A stretch of 13,542 nt of DNA from JANOAR01 sp031411235 (GTDB lineage: Bacteria > Verrucomicrobiota > Verrucomicrobiia > Verrucomicrobiales > Verrucomicrobiaceae). The stretch is taken from assembly GCA_031411235.1 (NCBI GenBank), contig JANOAR010000251.1:1-13542 (forward strand), read 5' to 3'. The position numbers were made by a program, and so were the translations under genes. Positions 8,665 to 13,542 of the stretch are shown here, piece after piece. Within the stretch, counting starts at the first letter, position 1. Each line of letters begins with the position of its first letter. The notes below the pieces were generated by a model. It was given only the letters and a program-made list of their open reading frames with translations. It had not been told where the DNA came from and did not search any database.

Positions 8665-9495
8665 CTACGCCTCATCTTCGCCCTGATCCAACGCAGCACC
8701 TCGTTGGCTTGTGATCGGCTTGGGGCACATGAACAGAGGCAGGTCGCGTAGCAAGTTAGGGCTGCGCATCAGGGCCTCGCCGACGAGGATGGCGTCGGCC
8801 CCGGCGTCGGCGACGCGCTGGGCGTCGGCGACACTGCGGATGCCACTCTCGCTGACGAGGATGATGTCGTCGGGCACCTCCTCGGCGAGTTCTTCCGTGG
8901 CGCTGAGATCGACGGTGAAGTGCTTCAGATTGCGATTATTGACGCCGATGATTCTCGCGTCGGTGTCGAGGGCGCGGTCGAGTTCTGCGAGGTCGTGGAC
9001 TTCCATGAGGACTTCGAGCTGGAAGGCGTGCGCGGTGTCGAGCAGATGGACGAGCGTGGCTTGATCGAGCGCTGCGACGATGAGCAGGATGGCATCGGCC
9101 CCGGCACAGACGGCTTCAAAAATCTGTGCCTCGTGGATGATGAAGTCTTTCCGCAGCACGGGTATCTCGACCTCCTGGCGGATAGTCGTCATGTAGTCCA
9201 ATCGGCCTTGGAAATACTTCTCATCGGTGAGCACGCTGATGGCACTGGCACCCGCTTTATCATACGTGCGGCCAATGGTGAGGTAGTCGAAGTCGGCATT
9301 AATGACGCCAGCCGAGGGGGAGGCTTTTTTTACTTCGGCGATGATGCTCAATCGCGTGGGATCGGCCATGAGAAAGCTGCTGAGCGAGCGGAAGTCCTCG
9401 CGGGCACTTGCCGCAGCACGCAGCTTTTCAGCGCGGGGAAGGAGCTTTTTTAATTCGGTGTGCTTGTGTGCGATGATCTCGTCCAGCTTGTTCAT
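8665..9495 (-). CDS. trpC: Indole-3-glycerol phosphate synthase
   Basis: The 276-aa length is normal for a monofunctional enzyme. It closes the indole ring by converting carboxyphenylamino-deoxyribulose phosphate to indole-3-glycerol phosphate in cytoplasmic tryptophan synthesis. The (beta/alpha)8-barrel signatures are in order: AEVKKASPS with E54 and K56, SVLTDEKYFQG at 88-97, LRKDF with K116, LMEVHD with E165, GVNNRNL with N186, SESGIR with E216 and S217, and the phosphate-binding GADAILVGEALM near 232-243. These match the known catalytic Lys/Glu/Asn set. No other trp gene is adjacent, so the pathway genes are dispersed. A strong hairpin sits immediately before the ATG (see 9499-9515). Confidence 0.97.
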   Translation of the reverse strand: MNKLDEIIAHKHTELKKLLPRAEKLRAAASAREDFRSLSSFLMADPTRLSIIAEVKKASPSAGVINADFDYLTIGRTYDKAGASAISVLTDEKYFQGRLDYMTTIRQEVEIPVLRKDFIIHEAQIFEAVCAGADAILLIVAALDQATLVHLLDTAHAFQLEVLMEVHDLAELDRALDTDARIIGVNNRNLKHFTVDLSATEELAEEVPDDIILVSESGIRSVADAQRVADAGADAILVGEALMRSPNLLRDLPLFMCPKPITSQRGAALDQGEDEA

Positions 9496-9498
9496 GGG

Positions 9499-9515
9499 CC
9501 GCCCATCATGGGCGG
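9499..9515 (-). promoter_or_regulatory. Hairpin abutting the trpC start codon
   Basis: On the trpC transcript CCGCCCA, loop TGA, TGGGCGG form a perfect seven-pair GC-rich stem that ends three bases before the ATG, where a Shine-Dalgarno site would normally be. No purine-rich site is visible. The same bases contain a five-codon open frame, MMGGP, starting at 9509, whose TGA overlaps the trpC ATG as ATGA. Either structure could affect translation initiation. No Trp codons are present, so this is not a classical trp attenuator leader. Confidence 0.5.
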
Positions 9516-9613
9516 GAGGCGAGCGGGAGCAAGGGCAGAAGGGGAAATGGCAAGGCGTGATATTGATGCAATGCGTGCTTGCCAGTTCCTACCGAGGCTC
9601 AGAGATTTCTCGG

Positions 9614-10276
9614 ATGTCTTTACCCACTTCCTCCCGCTTGCTGTGCCTCGCCTTCGTCACATTCATCACCAGCCTCACCGCCTGCTCTACGGTGGGCAAG
9701 AACCATGTGAGCTACCTCAAAGACAAGACAAGTCTGAAGCGCGATGCCAAAGACAAGCGTGCGCTCGTCTGGCGTAGCCCTGAGAAAGTGAGTGCGCGGA
9801 GCAGCTTCGACCTTGCGAATATCCAATGGATGGCACCAAACCCTGACATCAAACCCAAAGAACAGGCGGTGCTGATCAAGCGCTTGAACACGGCTCTGAC
9901 TCGCCAGTTTGGCAGCAAGGGCACGTTGAATCCTGCGGGCTCGGCACCTGTGGAAATACGCGCTGCCATCACAGGTGTGGTGAAGGCGAATGTGCCCGTG
10001 AACTTGTTGGCCTCTGCGGTGATCAATTTCCCGGTGATCATGGGGGGCGTGGCGGTGGATATGGAAGCCGTGTCCCAGCCCGATGGACATCGCCTCGCCG
10101 CAGCCCAGTACGTGATCCCAGGCCGTCCCTGGCAGATGTGGAACAGCCTCACCAAACTGGGGCAAGCACGCAGTGGCCTCGATCTCGTGGCGGGTAAATT
10201 CTATACCTTGGTGACGGGCGAGAAGGCCGTGGTGGATGAGAGCAAGAAGCTGAAAAACAATCCGCTGAAGCGGTAG
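9614..10276 (+). CDS. DUF3313-like lipoprotein
   Basis: I place the start at the ATG at 9614, giving 220 aa, because it yields a proper lipoprotein signal with lipobox LTAC (Cys24). The open frame extends upstream to 9302, but that part overlaps the trpC coding region on the other strand. The mature part begins STVGKNHVSYLKD and has the LVW..P, PVEIRAAITG and GGVAVDMEAVSQPDGHRLAA segments that resemble DUF3313, a family of small lipoproteins of unknown function. The C-terminal tail is basic. It diverges from trpC across 118 bp and ends two bases before the stop of the opposing repeat-protein gene, so the two transcripts converge. Confidence 0.8.
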   Translation: MSLPTSSRLLCLAFVTFITSLTACSTVGKNHVSYLKDKTSLKRDAKDKRALVWRSPEKVSARSSFDLANIQWMAPNPDIKPKEQAVLIKRLNTALTRQFGSKGTLNPAGSAPVEIRAAITGVVKANVPVNLLASAVINFPVIMGGVAVDMEAVSQPDGHRLAAAQYVIPGRPWQMWNSLTKLGQARSGLDLVAGKFYTLVTGEKAVVDESKKLKNNPLKR

Positions 10277-10278
10277 CT

Positions 10279-11256
10279 TTATGCGGACTCATCATCCGCA
10301 GTATAAACGACTTCGGCGTGTTTGGAGTCTGCGCGGATTTGTTTTGCCAAGGCTTTCTCTTGCCTGATGCGCTCGGCTTCCTTGGCGGCCTCGGCGGCCA
10401 GTTTTTCAGCGCGAGCAGCTTCCTTGGCCGCTCGAATTTCTTCTCGTGCCGCTTGTTTGATGGCACGCTCCTCAGCCACTATTTTACGGGCGGCGTCGGC
10501 CTCGGCTTTGACGCGTTCTTTTTCAATCGTCGCGGCTTCCTTCTCGGCAAGCTTGCGGGCCTTGTCTTCCTCGGCAGCGAGACGCGCGGCTTCTTTCTCG
10601 GCAAGCTTGCGAGCCTTGTCTTCCTCGGCAGCGATGTGTGCGGCCTCTTTCTCGGCAACTTTGCGGGCCTTGTCTTCCTCAGCAGCGAGACGAGCGGCTT
10701 CCTTCTCGGCAAGCTTGCGGGCCTTGTCTTCCTCGGCAGCGAGGCGAGCGGCTTCCTTCTCGGCTAGCTTGCGGGCCTTGTCTTCCTCGGCAGCGATGCG
10801 AGCGGCTTCGTTCTCGGCAATCTTGCGAGCCTTGTCTTCCTCAGCAGCGAGACGAGCGGCTTCTTTCTCGGCGATCTTGTGAGCCTTGTCTTCCTCGGCA
10901 GCGAGGCGTGCCGATTCCTTCTCGGCGATCTTGCGAGCTTTGTCTTCCTCGGCAGCGAGACGAGCGGCTTCCTTCTCGGCGATCTTGCGGGCTTTGTCTT
11001 CCTCAGCAGCGAGACGTGCGGCTTCCTTCTCGGCTTCTTTCGCGGCAAGGGCAGCGATGCGTGCGGCTTCGACGGCGGAGAAGTATTCCGTGAGTGTCTC
11101 GCTGAGTTGGCTTAGCTCACGCGTCGCCGCTTGGATGCTGTCCTGAAGGCTAGATTGATGTGTCTCCAGGACGCGCGTGCTGAGGTCGATGCTGGAGAGC
11201 TTGGTGATGGAGTCGGAGAGGAAAGCAACAAGTTTGGTGTCGAGTTTGGTGGTCAT
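10279..11256 (-). CDS. Cytoplasmic protein with nine 18-residue charged helical repeats
   Basis: The 325-aa protein has no signal peptide or membrane segment. Residues 1-75 form a helical, Ser/Leu/Gln-rich N-terminal region. Residues 76-237 are nine tandem copies of EKEAARLAAEEDKARKIA with few substitutions (Ile/Leu/Val at position 17, rare Asn, Ser, His). Residues 238-305 continue as irregular Lys/Glu/Ala/Arg helix, and the tail ends acidic (YTADDESA). Eighteen residues equal five helical turns (7+11), so an almost straight charged rod, either a coiled coil or a single alpha-helix, is expected. TolA domain II has similar composition, but TolA is membrane-anchored and this protein is not. It lies downstream of the ParA-like and 227-aa genes on the same strand after a 170-bp gap. 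Function unknown; a scaffold or spacer role is inferred. Confidence 0.85.
   Translation of the reverse strand: MTTKLDTKLVAFLSDSITKLSSIDLSTRVLETHQSSLQDSIQAATRELSQLSETLTEYFSAVEAARIAALAAKEAEKEAARLAAEEDKARKIAEKEAARLAAEEDKARKIAEKESARLAAEEDKAHKIAEKEAARLAAEEDKARKIAENEAARIAAEEDKARKLAEKEAARLAAEEDKARKLAEKEAARLAAEEDKARKVAEKEAAHIAAEEDKARKLAEKEAARLAAEEDKARKLAEKEAATIEKERVKAEADAARKIVAEERAIKQAAREEIRAAKEAARAEKLAAEAAKEAERIRQEKALAKQIRADSKHAEVVYTADDESA
10546..11031 (-). repeat. Nine tandem 54-bp coding repeats
   Basis: The block holds nine consecutive 54-bp units, each encoding one 18-residue helical repeat. Units differ mostly by third-position or single conservative changes (for example the alternation of CTT, ATC and TTC-type complements before GCGGGCC/GCGAGCC). 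The nucleotide similarity is too high for old repeats, which suggests recent expansion by slippage or unequal recombination and a possibly variable copy number between strains. Confidence 0.95.
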
Positions 11257-11426
11257 GGGAAATGGCTCATCCTGGGCAAACTCAGCGGGAGGGGGAAACC
11301 TTCTGCACGAGCTGCGTGGATGTTGGGCGTGTGAATAAGGAGTCGCTCAACTGCCAAAGACCGAGGCCGTGCGCAAGGCCAAGCTGCACTTGCGACAAGA
11401 AGAGTGCGATGATGGGGCTATCAGCC
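11257..11426. other. 170-bp gap between the 227-aa and repeat-protein genes
   Basis: No gene, terminator or strong promoter is evident. A short plus-strand frame (11339-11438) between stops reads LPKTEAVRKAKLHL and is faintly reminiscent of the end of a CHAT-type domain, but it is far too short to call. Confidence 0.4.
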
Positions 11427-12110
11427 TCAGAGCTGTGTGTTGATGACGAAGCGGCTCGCCCTCTTGAACAGCTCCTTCTTCTTCGGCAGTGTGACGCGCT
11501 TCATCTCCAGCCCCAGGAGGTCGGCGGCTCTTTGCACTAGCGCCTTGTTCAACGCACTGAATCCCTCCAGAAACACCTCCTCGCTCAGTGTCCCCCAGGC
11601 CTTCAGCGCTTCGTTGGCTTCGGGATCGGCGACGTGTCGTTTCAACGCAGGCCGCTGCGCTTGGGCGTTGCGCCATTGCGCTTTCGCTTCGTGGGCGAGA
11701 CGCTTCGCCGATTCCAGCCCCGCCTTGCCTCCCAGCACCTTCACCAGCACTCGCTGGCGATGCACGGCATCGGTTTCGCGTCCCTGGCGTTTGGCTTCGG
11801 CTGGCCCGACCACTGCGCCCGCAAGCTCCACCAGCAAGTCTTTGGCGAGCTGCCATGCCTCGGTCCACAGCGGCTGCAGGCTCTCAAATTCATCCTTTGG
11901 CACCAGCAGTGCCTGTTGGATTGTTGCTCGAAATCCCTCGAACTTTTTGCTCAACTCGTTCACTTGATCGCGGATGCGTTCCTCGGCGATGATGGGCTGG
12001 AGGCGCTCCATTTCATCAGCCGCCAGGCGCATTTGGGCGGCCAGATTAATAAGCGTGGAACTGGGCGCTGGCGCAGCAGTCGCTTTTGTAGCGGTGGTTG
12101 TTTTGGCCAT
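11427..12110 (-). CDS. Unrecognised helical protein encoded after parA
   Basis: The 227-aa cytoplasmic protein has a disordered N-terminal tail rich in Thr, Ala, Lys and Pro (MAKTTTATKATAAPAPSS), then long predicted helices and a basic C-terminus (LPKKKELFKRASRF). I do not recognise a family, and no helix-turn-helix or ParB signature is visible. It starts 24 bp after the stop of the ParA-like gene, so co-expression is likely. The position resembles that of partner proteins of ParA ATPases, which often carry a flexible Lys/Arg-bearing N-terminal tail that stimulates ATP hydrolysis. That role is inferred from context only. No Shine-Dalgarno site precedes the ATG. Confidence 0.8.
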   Translation of the reverse strand: MAKTTTATKATAAPAPSSTLINLAAQMRLAADEMERLQPIIAEERIRDQVNELSKKFEGFRATIQQALLVPKDEFESLQPLWTEAWQLAKDLLVELAGAVVGPAEAKRQGRETDAVHRQRVLVKVLGGKAGLESAKRLAHEAKAQWRNAQAQRPALKRHVADPEANEALKAWGTLSEEVFLEGFSALNKALVQRAADLLGLEMKRVTLPKKKELFKRASRFVINTQL

Positions 12111-12134
12111 GGAGGGAATGGGGATAGGCGCGTT

Positions 12135-13022
12135 TTACACCGCTGCGCTGATGGCTTCCGCGATGGTCTTGGTCAACTGCACAAAGGCTTTGGTGATGGA
12201 ATCATCCGGTTTGTGCAGCACCAGCAACTGCTGGTTGTTGTTGGCTTCATTCATGGCCGTGCGCTCAGGGATGAAGGGCTCAAAGAGATGCACCAATCCG
12301 TTGTAGCGCTGGGGTTCGAGAACACTCTGCAAAGCATCCAGTGTGTCGAACAACTCGGCGATGGCCTGCACCTGCGCGCGGTAGCTTTCGTTGTAGCGGT
12401 TGATGATGACGCCAAACAGGCTCGCGGTCTTTTCCCAGCCGTGCCGTGCCGCAAAGCCCGATTGCAGATGCCGGATCCATTTAATGCCCTCCAGCGCGAG
12501 GTAATCTGGCGTGTAGGGCACGATGACGTAGTCCGCTGCTCGAAAGGCATTTCTCGTGGGCAGGGAAAAGCCCGGTGGACAATCAAACAGGATATACTCG
12601 TATTCATCCTGCACGGACGTGAGCGCTTGGCAGAGCACCTCCTCGGCCTGAAACCGCGACAAGCCGGGCACGCCTTCGTCATCCACTTCGAGCATGGCGA
12701 AGTCTCCCGCGAGAATGTCGAGCCGCGCACTTGCTGGCACTCCCGGCACAGGTGTGATGAGCGTCCTGATGTCCACATCGTCAGCGATGATCCTGGGTTT
12801 AAAAAGGCTGCGGATCGTCCGGCCCTCCTCGCGGCAGATGTTCCAACCCCTGCGCTTGAGCAGCCATAGCGAGGCATTGCACTGCGGATCGAGATCCACC
12901 ACCAGCACACGCACGCCTGCAAAGTCTGCGTGGCAGGCAAGCACGGCGGCGATGTTCACGGTGTCAGATGTTTTTGCCACGCCACCTTTGAAGTTTACGA
13001 ATGCAAGTTTACGCGCGGCCAT
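12135..13022 (-). CDS. ParA/Soj-type (MinD/ParA superfamily) ATPase
   Basis: The 295-aa protein shows the full set of ParA motifs: deviant Walker A KGGVAKTS at 12-19 with signature Lys12 and catalytic-loop Lys17; switch I-like VVDLDPQCNASLWL at 41-54 with Asp43 and Asp45; Walker B YILFDCPPG at 143-151 with Asp147; VIVPYTPDYLALEGIKWI at 167-184; and FGVIINRYNESY at 203-214. ParA proteins dimerise with ATP, bind DNA non-specifically and move plasmids, chromosome origins or protein cargos when a partner stimulates hydrolysis. There is no N-terminal helix-turn-helix, as in small ParAs (type Ib, Soj, orphan cargo-positioning types). The chromosomal parB/gid context is absent. It has a good Shine-Dalgarno site and lies downstream of the 21-bp repeat array. 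Confidence 0.93.
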   Translation of the reverse strand: MAARKLAFVNFKGGVAKTSDTVNIAAVLACHADFAGVRVLVVDLDPQCNASLWLLKRRGWNICREEGRTIRSLFKPRIIADDVDIRTLITPVPGVPASARLDILAGDFAMLEVDDEGVPGLSRFQAEEVLCQALTSVQDEYEYILFDCPPGFSLPTRNAFRAADYVIVPYTPDYLALEGIKWIRHLQSGFAARHGWEKTASLFGVIINRYNESYRAQVQAIAELFDTLDALQSVLEPQRYNGLVHLFEPFIPERTAMNEANNNQQLLVLHKPDDSITKAFVQLTKTIAEAISAAV

Positions 13023-13032
13023 AGTCAGGCGG

Positions 13033-13037
13033 CTCCT
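13033..13037 (-). promoter_or_regulatory. Shine-Dalgarno site of the ParA-like gene
   Basis: AGGAG lies 10 bases before the ATG at 13022 on the minus strand. It is the only convincing ribosome binding site I see in the window and fixes the start at 13022. It directly follows a TAG stop (13038-13040) of an upstream open frame. Confidence 0.65.
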
Positions 13038-13274
13038 CTACAGGCCGTTTTTGCGGCAGCAAGCGTTATCAGGCAGCATTACAGCCAAGGCACTAAGCAA
13101 CTCGTCCCGTCGGAACGTCTCGCGCCGCCCGTAGCTGAAGAAGGAACCCGAAGTGCGGTCAAGCTGGCACTCGACATGCTGGCGAAGCGCTGCGAGTGGT
13201 TCTGGGGTTTGGGGGGCGGCGACACGATTTCCTAGCGCTACGGCATCGCCACGGTTCAGAGAGTCACGGCATCT
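13038..13274 (-). pseudogene. Possible small ORF or gene remnant upstream of the ParA-like gene
   Basis: The frame is open for 78 codons between TGA (13275-13277) and TAG (13038-13040), but it has no ATG, GTG or TTG near its beginning; the first such codons occur close to its end. The translation looks protein-like, with segments such as GDAVALGNRVAAP, SFFSYGRRETFRR and DELLSALAVMLPDN. Its stop is immediately followed by the Shine-Dalgarno site of the ParA-like gene, as expected for the 3' end of a co-transcribed gene. A start could have been lost by frameshift, since the frame that runs through the 21-bp array stops at 13256 after EDAVTL. Plus-strand frames here are also open, so chance in GC-rich DNA is a serious alternative. 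Confidence 0.25.
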
Positions 13275-13323
13275 TCAACCTGCCCCGAGGAAACCCATTC
13301 CCTGACTACGGAAACGCTAACCT

Positions 13324-13542
13324 GAGTCATGGCACGAGTTTCCAGAGTCACGGCGCGTCGGGGGAGAGTCACGGCACGCCGGGGGAGAGTCACGGCACGT
13401 CGGGGGAGAGTCACGGCACGCCGGGGGAGAGTCATGGCACGCCGGGGGAGAGTCACGGCACGCCGGGGGAGAGTCACGGCACGCCGGGGGAGAGTCACGG
13501 CACGCCGGGGGAGAGTCATGGCACGCCGGGGGAGAGTCATGG
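13324..13542. repeat. Tandem array of 21-bp repeats, continuing past the window edge
   Basis: Units start at 13324, 13345, 13366, 13387, 13408, 13429, 13450, 13471, 13492 and 13513, with a partial unit at 13534. Spacing is exactly 21 bp. Each begins GAGTCAYGGC followed by a GC-rich tail; the first unit keeps the core but has a different tail. Variation is confined to a C/T in the core, a C/T in the tail and one A/G. Each typical unit contains a small dyad, CGGC-AC-GCCG. Another copy of the core occurs at 13261. The array lies upstream of the ParA-like gene (start 13022). Iterons and partition centromeres have this unit size and position, but a neutral minisatellite or a coding repeat (TLPRRAV on minus, GESHGTP on plus) is also possible. 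Confidence 0.95.

Noticed and set aside
9557..9585. Possible trpC promoter (CTGGCA, 17 bp, TATCAC on the minus strand)
   Set aside because: Each box matches only four of six consensus bases, which is common by chance, and sigma preferences of this organism are unknown.
9302..9613. Upstream extension of the DUF3313-like gene to 9302
   Set aside because: It overlaps trpC coding sequence on the other strand and would bury the lipoprotein signal, which fits a start at 9614.
10318..11146. Several plus-strand repeat-rich open frames
   Set aside because: They are shadows of the 54-bp repeats, which stay open in all frames because the unit length is a multiple of three. Only the minus-strand frame has a complete gene with a coherent helical product.
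11339..11438. Plus-strand fragment reading LPKTEAVRKAKLHL, faintly like a CHAT-domain end
   Set aside because: Only about 33 codons between stops, no start and no catalytic motif. It may be a remnant, but the support is too weak.
11634..12869. 411-codon plus-strand open frame
   Set aside because: It lies antisense to the 227-aa gene and the ParA-like gene. The ATPase motifs make the minus strand clearly coding, and the plus-strand translation has no recognisable features.
13256..13540. Minus-strand frame through the 21-bp array encoding TLPRRAV repeats
   Set aside because: The array is a multiple of three, so both strands stay open. The frame has no natural beginning inside the window and ends without a recognisable domain. 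It is kept as a repeat, not a gene, though a repeat-bearing gene starting beyond the edge cannot be excluded.
13324..13542. CRISPR array
   Set aside because: The units are contiguous 21-bp copies with no unique spacers, and no cas gene is present.

Overview
The window is GC-rich, densely coding bacterial DNA with no rRNA or tRNA genes seen. The protein style suggests a Verrucomicrobia-type (PVC group) bacterium, perhaps Prosthecobacter-like: very large secreted beta-rich proteins, a thioredoxin domain fused to LamG-like modules, a UbiA-like membrane protein, and few Shine-Dalgarno sites. This assignment is inferred from gene style; no marker gene was compared. The biosynthetic gene trpC in the middle argues for a chromosome rather than a small plasmid.

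Layout. Positions 1-416 hold no gene but contain a striking imperfect palindrome of about 250 bp (51-299) and a small GC hairpin (308-320). From 6042 down to 417 on the minus strand are three genes joined by ATGA overlaps. They encode two related helical exported proteins (553 and 271 aa) and a 1051-aa exported protein ending in a WCGPC thioredoxin domain. Further upstream on the same strand are a UbiA-like multipass membrane protein (7086-6109), a TolC/NodT-type outer-membrane efflux lipoprotein (8549-7164) and trpC (9495-8665). Gaps of 66-115 bp would allow one long transcript, though this is not shown. A DUF3313-like lipoprotein (9614-10276) diverges from trpC.

The second half (10279-13542, minus strand) is the most unusual part. 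In transcription order it holds a tandem array of 21-bp repeats that runs off the window edge, a short open frame that may be a gene remnant, an orphan ParA/Soj-type ATPase with a good ribosome binding site, an unrecognised 227-aa helical protein 24 bp downstream, and a 325-aa cytoplasmic protein with nine near-identical 18-residue charged helical repeats. No recognisable ParB is present. The set resembles a ParA-driven segregation or cargo-positioning cassette: the array would be the candidate DNA site, and the 227-aa and repeat proteins the candidate adaptor and cargo or scaffold. The protein families and the array are read from sequence; the joint function is a hypothesis.
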